This document shows positions 10,140 through 21,308 of a stretch of DNA of 64,000 nucleotides, piece by piece. Within the stretch, counting starts at the first letter, position 1. Each line of letters starts with the position of its first letter. The DNA is from Ixodes scapularis (lineage: Eukaryota > Arthropoda > Arachnida > Ixodida > Ixodidae): positions 115,161,473 to 115,225,472 of the forward strand of contig NW_024609846.1 in assembly GCF_016920785.2 (NCBI RefSeq), given 5' to 3'. The notes under the pieces were generated by a model. That model was not told the DNA's origin and ran no database searches. It worked only from the letters and a program-made list of their open reading frames with translations. The translations under genes and the position numbers were made by a program.

Positions 10140-11653
10140 AGGCCGGATTCTCAAAGCGAACTTGCGACGAAAAAAATGCGTACGACAAATTTGAGAGAAA
10201 ATCCGTATTCTCGAAACGAAATTGTCGTAACTTCTGCGCAAGTTACGACAGAATCCTACGACAGCTCCGAAGCTGTCTTACGCACTTTCTACGATGAAAT
10301 TAACATGGCCGACAACGTCGCTCAGTTGCTCGGTCGCCGACGACCAACGGACATTTATTTTTCTACCTGCTCTTCTTGCGTGTCCCGACTTCAAACAGCA
10401 AGAAAAAAACTGAAGAAGTACTTGAAACCGACCACGACAAACATGAACGCTGGATCCACAGACACCCGGAAAAGGCAACAAAGGCAACAATCCCACCGAC
10501 CAAGCGAGCTCGGCAGACTATATAGGCCTAGCAGGCACTCCAACCCGTTCCGGCGCAGCATTGCTCAGACGGTCCTTGGCCAAGACCGTCTGCCCACGAC
10601 CGGCTGGCTTGCTGAATGGAATATGCCCACGCGACCCTTGTGGACCCTCCCCGTATGAATAGTTTGATAGCTGAACTAAATTTCAGAGGATCTCGATCAC
10701 CTTGTTTTCCGAGGCAGCGGTGACGAACGCTGTCGTCGAAAAGGGACTCCTCGATTCTATCTCCTTGTTTTGTGTGATATAGAGCTCAAATAAACGCCGT
10801 ATGGATTACCTTCGCAACACGGTATGTACACTTTGTTATTAGTATGCCATTTTTAACTGTCGAGCTATATCAGTTTGTGGGAGCTACGCGATGCCGGTCC
10901 AAACTTTCTTTGCCAAGTGTCACGTCAGTATCGAGTTGCAATCGTAGAAGATCGGTCCCGAAGCGCTTACCGAAACGCAGTCTGAATCCAGCACTTAGAT
11001 CAAACGCACGCGTCCGCTCCGAGTGTGAACAGATATTTGCGTGACTCTTGCTGACACTCTCGTAGTTCAAACGTATCTTTTTTAACGTCGGCTCACTCCT
11101 GCATTTCCGAGGCCGCGAGAAGCGCCGCGGCGGTTCGTTTCCATCTACGTCGCTTTGCAAACGACTGGCACGGAGCTTTTACCAACGATGACAGTTGCGT
11201 TGACTTCGTAGCGATAGAGTTTGTAGCAGTCAACGAAGCGTTTAAATCGTGTTAGCGTCGATATACCACTGCACGGACACGAACCCCAGACAAGCGGTGA
11301 TGGAAAGGCCGCCCGTGTTTATGAGAATCAGCTTGGAACACTAAACATTTACATACAGACAGGACAGGACATACACTCGTCTATCAACGAGTGGTTAGCC
11401 TGTTTGTTATTAAAAATCCACGTGCTCCGAACTATGCCTAGCTCTCTAATTGGTTGTTCGTTTTGACGAAGACGCCGTTGCCATAGCAACAGCACCGGAA
11501 GTCGTCGTTTCTTCGTAAGAGGTCGTAACTTTCCTCCTCTCACTTAAGAACGCGTTTGTGAATACCGTTTTTGCCTCATCTTACGATGATCGTAACTTTA
11601 CGAACATCGTAGCTAAGATGTCGTAGGTAAGAGGTTTTTTATGAATCTGGCCT
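10140..11653. mobile_element. Harbinger-like DNA element, 1.5 kb
   Basis: The inverted tips AGGCCGGATTCTCAAA (left) and, in reverse complement, AGGCCAGATTCATAAA (right) lie inside a 3-bp direct repeat CAG (10137-10139 and 11654-11656). Subterminal sequence is rich in TTACGAC/GTCGTAA motifs. A short + strand frame near 10305 starts MADNVAQLLGRRRPTDIYFS and includes a Cys-x2-Cys, but no transposase domain is recognisable. The 3-bp duplication and gene-poor 1.5-kb size suggest a non-autonomous PIF/Harbinger-type element; the superfamily call is inferred from duplication length. Confidence 0.6.
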
Positions 11654-11831
11654 CAGAAGCGGACGTACGACGTTTCTGCTCGAGTACGAAACCTCGGGGG
11701 CCCGCCGCAGCGAACTGTAAAGCGATGACAGCGCGGCCGTCGATATACTTCATCCAATAGAGCCAATCAAGCAGATTGATTGCGCCGTGATATTGTGGGG
11801 TATAGAGAGTTTTAGACAACCGTTACGTAAA

Positions 11832-12001
11832 AGAGAGTTTTAGACAACCGTTTTTGTACATCCGATGAGGTATTCGATGGGCCCTCCTGCGGTACGAACT
11901 GCGCATGTGCGACCGCATAAGGCTCGCACATGCGCAGTTCGTACCGGAGGGCCCATCGCACCGTATACCGGATGTGCAAAAACGGTTCCCTAAAACTCTC
12001 T
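11832..12001. mobile_element. 170-bp hairpin MITE
   Basis: Near-complete inverted repeat from AGAGAGTTTTAGACAACCG at the left to its diverged complement at the right. The inner arms contain TACGAACTGCGCATGTGCG and its complement. A second partial copy of the left tip lies just outside (about 11804-11826). Confidence 0.75.
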
Positions 12002-12895
12002 AATGCCAAACGCATAAAGACGATCCGAGCACCGTGACGACAAACACTTCTGGCGTTGCCCCATTAGCTTTTTATTGGATCGTATAGCGTTGCCTGCGGT
12101 TTGATTTAACGTAAAATGGAGTACGCACCGTATCTCAAAACTCACTTTTTAAATTTGAAAACTTTAATCGTTCCGGTTGTGTGGACCGAACGAGTCATAA
12201 TGAACACCCACCGGAAGTGCGCAACAAGTTCGGTATTTTTACGTTTTTTTTATTACGTAATGTTGACGAACACCGACGCAAAACATGACAACAAACACAC
12301 TCGTTACCTCCCCATCTTTTTTTTTTTTTTATAGTAATCTCACTCATATACAAGCGTGCAAACGCGCAGTTAAACACATTAAAAGCCGCTAATTCAAAAA
12401 CGGCCGGACTGCAACGTGACAGAAACTGGCATCGGCACTGCTGGTACAACTTAGTACTAATTAGAGCTATATAAAAACTGGTTCATACAGTTGGGTCGGA
12501 TTGCGCCCAAGTACACTGTGCTCGCATGTAACCACTTACGAAGAAAGAACACCACGCAGGCACAACAGCGCCATCCGTCGAGCAGTCCTGGAACACTCGC
12601 GACATGCTCGTATACATTTTCTATATTACGGATCATCCTTTTGCCGTGGGCTCCAAATAATTCTGCCGCTGTTATTCGCGACCACAAGTGCGCATATATG
12701 ACCCCCCAAAATGCCGCAAAAACTTGAGTCTAGTATAGACGCAGATCAAGAGGTTTCCAGGGCTACCCGATAGCTGGCAGCACTAGCCTCTCGTCGTAGA
12801 CGGTTACAAGCAAGCGCAGAGCACTCAGTCACACTGAAACGCGACAGTCTAAGCTTAAAGGGAAGCTCGAGGTGTAACAAAATCCTCGTACTCAC

Positions 12896-12961
12896 GGTGG
12901 AAGCAGAAAGAGAAAAAAAGTGTCCGGCGAGAAGGTGGGCACGTAGTCCGAGTCCGTGAAG
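12896..12961 (-). CDS. Na+/H+ exchanger (CPA1/NHE), internal exon
   Basis: Na+/H+ exchangers are multi-pass membrane antiporters that move protons out of cells or into organelles. On the - strand an acceptor GTGTGTGTTACAG precedes 66 bases ending at an ACC|GTGAGT donor. The frame gives FTDSDYVPTFSP then DTFFLFLLPP. The ‘FFLFLLPP’ string is a hallmark of an early transmembrane segment of NHE-type exchangers, usually followed by ‘IIL/IIF’, which would be in the next exon. The first base completes the CA|C codon left by exon 20433-20474. The next exon to the left was not found and may lie outside the window. Confidence 0.78.
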
Positions 12962-13709
12962 CTGTAACACACACACACAAAAAGAAGGCGCAATTAGGAT
13001 CTGTTTTTTTTATTTCTGATTTGAGATGCGACTGCAGCAAGATTTGTCATTAAGGGAGAGTACTTCGGGTGTCGCTGCTTTTTGTATGCTTCTTTTGTGC
13101 TTGTGCCAGTTTTGTATAGTGTTGTTTCTGTGTCAGCTTAGAATTATTTTGGGACACGAATTCTATATTTTGTCGACGGTATTTGTACGAAGGATTAGGT
13201 TCTAATCCAAAAAGGAAACAGTGAACGCGGCATTAGGAATTAAGCTGACATATTTATTTGTTCCGCTCAGAGTGCGCCACAAACAGCTTTCGCCTTATTA
13301 GTGTGCACTTTACAAACAAAGCGACAGGAAGAACAAAACAAAGACACCAACAAGGAAAAAGTGGAAACTAAGGAAGCAACGAATTTAGGTCGGTTTTTTT
13401 CGCGGTTAAAGGAAAATTGCATGTGTGTCGTAGGTGATCCAAAATTTGCATTCATTGAGCAAAGCAAAGAGAAAGCTCTGACGTGATTGCTTGGAACAGA
13501 AAATAAACTGCCACTAAGAAGCGACGGTGCATCAATAGACCAGTCTCACTAAGCGTTCGGCGCGTGCGTGACGCCGCCATAACTTTAGTTCAAAGGAGGC
13601 AGGCTGCCGTGCTTGCGAGGGACTGTGCCGTCTCGTGCTCTACACGCGCAGAGCTTCTGCGAGACTGTCGCAAGTGCAGAGAGCCTAAAGTTCACCATCC
13701 AGGCATTGC

Positions 13710-13940
13710 GGAGGCCGTGCCGGTTCAGACACTTTCGTTTGAGTGCGTTTGACTGCGTTGCGTCGAGAACCGAAAGCGAGTCACCGGCACATCTGTGCTT
13801 CGTATGAAGCGCGGAATCCAATTCAAGGAATCATCTTGGCACGCGATATAAGCAACAGGAATGTCCTGGTTTTTCCCAGCCGCAACGCAGTCAAACCCAG
13901 TCAAACGCAGTCAAACACAACTGTCTGAACCAGACTGTAG
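13710..13940. repeat. foldback repeat
   Basis: The segment 13719-13766 (GGTTCAGACAC, then GTTTGACTGCGTTGCG) is complementary to 13880-13933. The right arm holds a small internal tandem of CAGTCAAACG. Probably a MITE, but I found no clean target duplication. Confidence 0.5.
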
Positions 13941-14155
13941 TCAAACTGGCTGGTGAGATCCGTCTATGAGGATATTTACTACTTCATACAAGAAACACGC
14001 GCCTCTCATCTGCCTCCTATCGCACTAAGGTAGCAGGTCAAACAAGTAAAGAAGCGTTTCGAGGTCAAAATAAACACGCCTCCCAATCCGTCTATCGTGT
14101 ATGACATCCACAAGACGACGCTGCACTCTTTATAAGAGAAACGACTGGGTCGCAC

Positions 14156-14424
14156 GGGTCCATATCACATGAGCGAATGACGTTTTAGCGAACAGCATTT
14201 GAGCGAATCTACGTTTTAGTGAATAACGGGGGCGCGCGTTAACCCATCCGCCGCGCTGCGCTTTCGCCGTTTCGCGGCGACAGTCTGCGGCGGCTCATTA
14301 CAAAAATCTGAACCCACTTGGCCCACCCGAAAACGCCGCTTCGCGGCGTCCAACTGTTCGCTAAAGTGTCATTCGATGAAACGTGGGCGTTCGCTAAAAC
14401 GTCATTCGATCAAGTGAGTGGCTC
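14156..14424. mobile_element. 269-bp MITE with 11-bp target duplication
   Basis: Flanked by the perfect 11-bp direct repeat CTGGGTCGCAC (14145-14155 and 14425-14435). The inverted ends share GAATGACGTTTTAGCGAAC, and GAATCTACGTTTTAGTGAA-type sub-repeats lie inside. An internal GC-rich stem (GCCGCGCTGCG and complements) sits in the middle. An 11-bp duplication points to the Mutator superfamily; the ends are unlike the GGACAAAAGCTCACC family. Confidence 0.75.
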
Positions 14425-15135
14425 CTGGGTCGCACCAAACGCGGCTAACGTTTGAGGTGAAATAACATGGCGTTGCCACTTGTCTAAGTGGAAGCTGGCG
14501 GGCACCAGTAATTCGATGTGATAAAAGCGTGCGCGTGTAATAGCTGAAACTCTAATGCATCAACCCAGGACTCGCAACAAATCGATGAGATTGTTGTGAC
14601 TCGGCAATGTGTTCAATGAGCGACCTTGTTTGAGAGTCATATAAAAAATACTCGTATGTATGATTCGGTGCTTAACTTGATTTTGCAATCCTGTCAAAGA
14701 ACGTCTCGTAGCCGTGAAAATATTTATAAAAGAAGAGAAAAGGACAAACACCACCATGAGGATTGTTTACGCAATCGTAAACTATAGTCGGTTCCGGGTT
14801 AAGAAACTAGGACCAGCTCCTTTCACAAAGTCCTCTACCCTCTCCCTATCAGACTTTATCATAAACAGTTATAGTGATGCCATAATATTGGATAAAGAAC
14901 CGCTTGTTTACATTATTGATACTGAGTATTTAAAATAAATATCTAAATGAAAACTATTTGCACTTCGGCAGCTTCGTAAACGTATATTAAAAAAAAAAAA
15001 AAGCGCGTTGAAAATGCATACTGACGACATATTTCGCGTGTGTTTGGGAATTTTTAGTGTATGTTGTAAAACTTCCGACAAAAAAAGAAAAAAAGCTCGA
15101 GGGAAATTTGTAATCTTGATTTTGATCTCGCTTAA

Positions 15136-15811
15136 AGGGGCTGTGGAACGACATTGGGTAGGAATATTTCTTACTTTACACCAGCTTCCTGGCACTAGTG
15201 GGACCCAAGAATACTCGAACGCAACACCACTGACCAAGAAGCGTCTTCGTCGCGGCGGAATTCAAAGGATGAAAGCGGAGCTTTTCTTTCAGTCTCTCCT
15301 TCCAAAGCCGCCTTTTGCTCCTTCGCGAAATTTGATGACGGAGCTGTGGGGACAATGGCAACAGTACGATCCCCGGGAATGCGTCCTCGAGCTTTGGGGT
15401 GACGATATTCAAATGCAGCTCACACAGTGGACGCGAAGACTGCGTACGGATTCGATATGGGCTCGTGACAATCGATGCCTCGACATGCATTCGGGTAGTG
15501 GCCCGTGTCCAATCGCTGCAACGACGACAGCAGCCGAGCCATAACAATGTCCGGAACTCAGTGCGTGTCCTGTGCTTTGCCAACCCCAGCGCGTGGCTAT
15601 GATCAATATTGGCGGCATATAATCGGCTCCAGATGACGTGGCCGCTTGTTCTGGCTGCGAGTTGAGGGGACGAACGCTGCTCGTTTTTCTTTAATTTTTT
15701 CTGGAACTTCTATTGGCGTGGGGTGAAAAACGAACGTGTGTTTCATAGGTCATTAACGTCAGGGATCCGTTTTAAGCGGTATTTGCGGTACGAAAATTGT
15801 TGCATCGCCCC
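15136..15811. mobile_element. TTAA-flanked element (Kolobok/piggyBac type)
   Basis: TTAA at 15132-15135 and at 15812-15815 bounds ends AGGGGCTGTGGAACGAC (left) and, in reverse complement, GGGGCGATGCAAC (right). The inner frames (for example a + strand run with WGQWQQYDPREC) match no domain I know. TTAA duplications belong to piggyBac and Kolobok; the AGGGG tip leans to Kolobok. Confidence 0.4.
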
Positions 15812-16819
15812 TTAAATGTTCTTTTTGTTCTGACATGGCAACATATGTTAGCGTAATATTCGTAGAAAGAGAGAGGGAAAGAGATCGGTAAAGCGTTTTT
15901 ATGAAATTTCGTTTGAAGAAGTGAGAAAGCAAAACGCGAATTTAAGATGAATTTTGTGGGGCTGCCGCACACGGTGTCGGAAACTACGCCGTTACCCTAC
16001 GCCCAAGAAACGATTCCTGCCGTCGAGGAGAGAAAGTAGTGGAAAAAACCGATAATTCTGTTTTATTATTTTTAGGACGTTGTGACGTAGGAAGCATAAA
16101 TGACCGAGCACATCTTTTGCCTTCATTTAATGTCGCCCGTTATATTTATTCATTATTTTTCAGCAACCTGTGGAGGTTTCTTTGTCAAGATTTTGTTTAA
16201 TACCTGATGTCAGTATTAAAGCGGAAGCTACACATTGCTTTAAGGTTAATGTCCTTTCAAATACAGCTCCCCTTTAAACGGAAACAATAAGAAAAAAAAA
16301 ATTCGGGGACAGCTGAGCATTTCTTGTAAGTTGTGAATGGGAAAGCATGAATGTCGTTCTTCCGCTCACTTTTCGTCTGCGGTGTACTGGCGTGGACGGC
16401 CACGTTGCGCTACTGCCGAGGTTGCCGAGCGCGTGCCCTCGTGAACCACCCGCAGCCCCCCTTCCTGCAACGCCTGCCACAAGAGCGGCGGCCGAGTGCG
16501 CGCTCTCGTGAAGCAGCCGCCAATAAGGAGTATTCACTGGGTGCCATATTTGTGGGTGATGTCGAGAGCGCATGCTCAGAACGAGCCCACATTAATAGGC
16601 TGCTAAGACCGGCAATCTTGAGGGTGCGGAATGCACGTTACAAAAGAACTGTGGAAGCTCGCCATCAGCACGCGCTCAGCAGTCGCGCACACAGCTATGG
16701 CCGCCAGTGAATACTTCCTATAGCCATCTATAGGAGCCGTTTTGTTCAGCCAATAAAAAAATGGGCCTTTATTCCGTTTTTTTTTTTTTTGTTTTTTTTT
16801 TAGGCGGAGCTGTTAAGGG

Positions 16820-16993
16820 CTATACTCTTTTTCACCTTATGATGTACCGCAGGAAAGGCTACAAGCGCGAGCTCCTTGCTCTGGGGCACATCTCGGCGGC
16901 ACAGGCTCTCGTGCATTAAGGGCAGCTGCCAACGCTGTGAGCTCACGCTTCTAGCCTTCGCTTCGGTACAACATCAGGTGAAACGGAATATAG
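16820..16993. mobile_element. palindromic MITE (GTTTCACC family)
   Basis: Left CTATACTC...TTTCACCTTATGATG and right CATCAGGTGAAACGGAATATAG are inverted. The interior carries GCGAGCTCCTTGC and GGGCACATCTCGGCGGC, shared in opposite orientation with the copy at 42175-42679. Confidence 0.7.
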
Positions 16994-17052
16994 TTTCCCC
17001 AGTTCCGTGTCCGTGGACAAATAAATCTCGACACAACCCTCTGGACAGCTAC

Positions 17053-17130
17053 TGCCATCTATGAGCGACGGCGGCAACCAGACAATCGACTTGCCGGTTG
17101 TCAGCTTGTCGCCGTCGCTCATAGATGGCG
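17053..17130. repeat. 78-bp hairpin
   Basis: TGCCATCTATGAGCGACGGCG is inverted at 17110-17130 with a GACAATCGACTTGCCGGTTGTC inner stem. Perfect outer stem of about 18 bp. Probably part of a MITE. Confidence 0.7.
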
Positions 17131-17995
17131 GCACATAGTACAGCTCCGCTGCTCTTCCTTCTTCACCAGACTGAAAAGACTGAAAGTTTTCTTTTTTTTT
17201 TTTCGGTTACAGACGTTGCCACTTTCGCTCCATGGAATAGTTAATTATTTAGCATTAAAAATAGATCATTATGATCACAGGATTGTTAGGTGTGATAAGC
17301 AAGCATGAACCATGCAAGTACCCCCGCGTACAAACTGAGCCGAAACACACCGTCTGTTGTTTTTTTAGCGTCTGCGGTCCCATCAAGCTGTGTGATCTAA
17401 GTTAAATTTGCATTATATTCCAAGTTCAAAACACCGCTCTCTAAAAACCTGGCAATTACACGCTAAATAATCACTGAAGGACAGTTTCAACTCATACTGA
17501 ACGCGATAGTACACACAGTTATTCTGCAGCGATGTGATACTGATAAACCACACCTTCCGATTATTCTGTTAATGCTTTAATCGCAATACATCACCCGTTA
17601 ATCGGTTGAGGGAGAGATTAGGAGTGCTCGTTTTACTACTTGTGTGCATTCATGCATTTTAGGAGGCAGCACTTGTTGTATTACACGGTACAACACTTCA
17701 GCATTCCCTAATCATAAATATCTCATTTTTAAAATGGTTTTCTCGTGTTTGTTTTTGTGTGTGTGTAGGCGGTATGGCGTCAAGTTTGAAAAGAGGCGGC
17801 AAATTGCACGGTGGCATAGCAAGAAATAGTAAACGAAAAGCGTATAAAGTTGACATTTTTCAGGTTCTATACCTAAATGTGAACAAAACGAAATAATTGA
17901 TTTATTAATCGACTAAAGGGTAGCGATCAATTGCGCTAAAATGTTTAACATTTGAACACCCAAGATGATGGGAACAAAAAAGAAGTGAACAATTA

Positions 17996-17999
<4 letters not shown>

Positions 18000-18070
<71 letters not shown>

Positions 18071-18110
18071 GCACGCACGCACACGCACGCACGCACGCAC
18101 GCACGCACAC
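18000..18110. repeat. (CA)n microsatellite with (CACG)n tail
   Basis: About 33 CA units followed by GCAC/CACG variants. The Cys/Val-rich reading frames on the - strand are this repeat in translation. Confidence 0.95.
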
Positions 18111-19794
18111 CCGTCCGTGTGTGTCGATAGCTTTTTTTTCCTAGTCTCGTAGTCTCGGGTATTCAAAATGTCGAAAGTTCACCAGCTGGCTTGTACCTAT
18201 TCCGTTATTTCTAAGATTCTTAATCGAAACCCAGTCCTAGTTTCTGCGAACCGGATCATAATTGAAATTAAGCACCCCGAATGTATTGTGACGGGCCTAG
18301 TGCCGCGACACGTTACACCCACAATAATACCGAAAGAGAAGCGGAGCTTCACTTCCCTAATATAGAGGCCCGTAGGAAACGGTCTCCGCACAAAACTGAT
18401 TGGCGGAAAGACGGGCGAATAGCACAGGGCGTTTAAGCGAAGCCAAACTGTGATTTTTGTTTTACTCGGCACAAATAAACGAACGGGTCGCAACAAGCTC
18501 AGGCTTCAACCGAATAGCACATTGGCGGTTGGGATAGCATCCACAAATATCATTGCGTTTCAAAAATATTTAGCGAGAAAGTGCCGCACATTTTTACCAG
18601 CACGAGCTATTCGTCTTCATTTCCGTATTGAAAACTTCTGTAACTCGCTTTCGACTTTTCAGTTAGACCACTTTCAGTAGCGAAACATTGGTAGTCTCGT
18701 GCTAATAGTGAGGGTGACGCTGATTGGGAGGGTCTTTAATTTTGGCGTTCCATTCTTCTTTCGTGTAATAAAAATACATTTTTAAATGCTGTGTACATTT
18801 GAATTGCCACTATTCTGAATTCGTTAGTAGATTCTACGAGGCAGTCGCACACGATGAGGTCAGGTTCGCCCGTCTTTGCTCAGCAAGCAAAGTAAGTAAG
18901 GAGGTGAGCTGGTTTAAGTCACACATAATTTCAGACCTGTTGCGCGTGTAGTCACTTTTTCGTCCGTCGTCTCCGGTTCGAAATATTTTTTTTCGCACTC
19001 GACGACTATGAACGACGGAGCGCTATTTTATCGTGACCGCTATTCGCACGCATCTATATACTCCAATAAATCTGAGCGTACACTTTCTGGCAAAGCATAA
19101 AAAATAGTCAATCGCGGCAATCTATGGAGGAAACACGACGAACGATGATGATGAATTATATGTTTAGATCTAAAATCAGTCTGCGCTGCGGCATTGATCG
19201 CCGTGAAACGTCACGCCGAGCGCCACAGCGCGAACTGTTCTTATATAGGTCTAAACGTAATCGTAGTTTGGTGATTCGCCGAACTCCATCCACGTATTGC
19301 TCTTGCTATACGACTGACTCCCCCAAGTTCTTTTGTGAGCGTGTAGACGTTGCAGATTTCTTGGCGTGTGTACCGATGGGACCATTACCAACGGGGACAA
19401 ACTGATTCGCATGGACAGTTCTCAGAAACGCCTCTGCGCACAGACAACGCAACCCTTTTTGTCCGAAGCAGCCCCGAATAACACCTTACTAAACGTTTTT
19501 TTTCAAAAGGTTCATCGCAAACCGCCAAACGAGCAGAAGGTAGCAGATGCGCGTGCACTCAAGAACCCATTTGAAGCGGTGCACGCGCGTGCATTTACAG
19601 CGATACGTGCATATAGCCTCGCTATGAGATGAGCGCGTCTTCTAATCGATTTGCCGTTCGATCGAAACGTGCGGTCGATGCCATCGCAAATCGATTGGCC
19701 CACGTGTTTGTTTCTGGGCCATCTTGCACCTGGGAGATTCCATGCATGATGGGAACCGCTACAGAACTTATGAGTTCCCGAGTTCAATACCCAC

Positions 19795-20145
19795 CCCTGC
19801 CCGTTTCGATCTGAACCAGTATCGTATACCAACATGCGGTCGTGTGCCACTACCGTATAATACGGGTTAAAGACACCCCTGCAGGCTAGAGGTGGTACTG
19901 CACTGGGGCTCTAATATGAACACTTTAGGGGAAAAGTTGGCAAAAAAAAATTCTACTGCCGTGATTGGCCGGCGCCAATGTCAAGAGCGGCGTCGGCCAA
20001 TCACGGCCGCCGAATTTCTCATTGACTTTTTCGCCCAGTGTCCATATTAGATCCCCGGGCTGAATTTCTCGTCAGTAGCGGAGATACCCGACACCCGCTG
20101 GAGTTGGCTGACTTCCCGCCGTATAAACGTATACACCCAACAAAA
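19795..20145 (+). repeat. SINE-like copy 1, interrupted by a MITE
   Basis: Shares, in order and in the same orientation, TTCGATCTG, GGTCGTGT, CACTAC, GTTAAA...CACCCC...AGGCTAG and the distal CACCCGCTGGAG block with the copy at about 20215-20400. A GTTCAATACC block at 19772 resembles a polymerase III B box. The 152-bp MITE at 19905-20056 splits it. Confidence 0.45.
19905..20056. mobile_element. 152-bp hairpin MITE inside SINE-like copy
   Basis: Inverted tips GGGGCTCTAATATGAACAC and, in reverse complement, GGGGATCTAATATGGACAC. The inner stem GTGATTGGCCGGCGCC pairs with GGCGTCGGCCAATCAC. The neighbouring SINE-like copy lacks it. Confidence 0.75.
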
Positions 20146-20214
20146 ATTACGGGGTGATCGGTGGTCGAGCGTTTGAACGCGCTGCAGCTTCGATGGCGTG
20201 GAGCGAGGGCTCAA

Positions 20215-20400
20215 TCACCACCACCAGATCGCTTCGATCTGGATCAGCGTCTTAACGGTGTGAGGTCGTGTATCACTACGGCGTGATGCACGTTAAACAC
20301 CCCAGGCTAGCAGTCGTACTGTAATGGCTTAATGTCTCATCTACAGCGCAGACACCAGACGCCCGCTGGGGCTGACTAACCGTCTAAACAAACACACAAC
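20215..20400 (+). repeat. SINE-like copy 2
   Basis: Uninterrupted relative of 19795-20145, reading CTTCGATCTGGATCAGCG, GGTCGTGTATCACTAC, CGTTAAACACCCCAGGCTAG, then CAGACGCCCGCTGGGG. Distinct from the tRNA-derived SINE at 60357. Confidence 0.4.
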
Positions 20401-20432
20401 ACGATTACTGTTTACTGATGGAGACAACTTAC

Positions 20433-20474
20433 TGCGAGATGCCGCCCACGAGGGTTCCCAGCAGGATCAGCATG
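20433..20474 (-). CDS. Na+/H+ exchanger (CPA1/NHE), 42-bp exon
   Basis: On the - strand a pyrimidine-rich acceptor (TTTCTTTCTGTCTATTGCAG) precedes 42 bases ending at GCA|GTAAGT. The frame is one base, then MLILLGTLVGGIS, then CA, which joins the exon at 12961 to give His-Phe-Thr-Asp. ‘LLGxLVGGI’ matches the short glycine-rich transmembrane segment that directly precedes the ‘FFLFLLPP’ helix in NHE proteins. Order, spacing in the protein, phase and splice sites all agree, which makes a chance match unlikely. The upstream exon (expected to end in a Pro-Glu-Ser-like sequence) was not found to the right. Confidence 0.76.
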
Positions 20475-21130
20475 CTGCAATAGACAGAAAGAAAGAGGGA
20501 GAAAAATAAAAGGATGATAAACGACTTGTAATGCCAGTGGATGCAGACATCGTTAGCGTCTACACCAACTTTTTTTTGCCCCTTTATGCAGCTTTATTTG
20601 CTGCCTGGCGCTCGTTATTTCGTGTCAAGCGTATTTGCTCGTTTTTCTTCGGCGCTGTTGGTGCTTAACTTCACACTAACAACCCTGTCGGCCTGGGAAG
20701 CAGCAGGAGCAGTGCAGCTTTTCGTTTTAGTGGCTAACACTCGTTAAATTGAGTTTTATATATAAATACAAAACAAGATTCACGATCCAGCAGAAAAATG
20801 AACCTGCGAAAGCTTAATAATATTTCCTAGGAATTTACAACTGCGGCATATAACCATATGTTATATTTTCCCGAACGTGATTGGTGTCGCTCAGGTCCCT
20901 AAAATGCAAACTGAAGCTCATCGTGAGCACGTTCCCCTGTGCCAACGCGAAGCACTCTTTTCTTATTAACCTGATCGACGAAGTTGACTCAGCTTTTCTA
21001 TTATGCATTATGGATGACGGTCTAAACATCGAGCAAGGCAGCGGACTTGCTTCCATCGCTGGATGTGACCTTCTTTTCAGGAAAGCGTTAATCAACCCGT
21101 TAACCTGAACTTTACAGTGGTGGCTGTTAT

Positions 21131-21308
21131 ACCCTATTCACACGACCAGCATAAAGGTACCTTTAACATAGGTCCCTTTCCAATCGGCGAATCAACCCGC
21201 GCTGATGGATCGCGAGCACATGCCACGCGCGGATGATCACGAACTGATTCGCCGCTGGCCATAAAGGTCCCTTAGCTAAAGGTACCTTTATGATCGTGTG
21301 AATGGGGT
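21131..21308. mobile_element. 178-bp hairpin MITE
   Basis: ACCCTATTCACACGA and its complement TCGTGTGAATGGGGT bound the element. Inner copies of AAAGGTACCTTTA lie at both ends, and GGCGAATCAACCCGCG has a partial complement. It lies 3' of the 42-bp exchanger exon in sequence, that is, in the intron upstream of it in the gene. Confidence 0.75.

Larger units (their letters stand above)
12962..20432 (-). other. intron of the Na+/H+ exchanger gene
   Basis: A 7.5-kb intron implied by the two phase-matched exons. It contains the foldback repeats, Mutator-like MITE, TTAA element, palindromic MITE, CA microsatellite and SINE-like copies annotated separately. Stretches without an annotated element (about 14436-15131, 17131-17999 and 18111-19790) show only short ORFs and no exon that I can support. 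Confidence 0.6.

Noticed and set aside
18000..18110. cysteine-rich secreted peptide genes on the - strand
   Set aside because: The Cys/Val repeats are the (CA)n microsatellite in translation.
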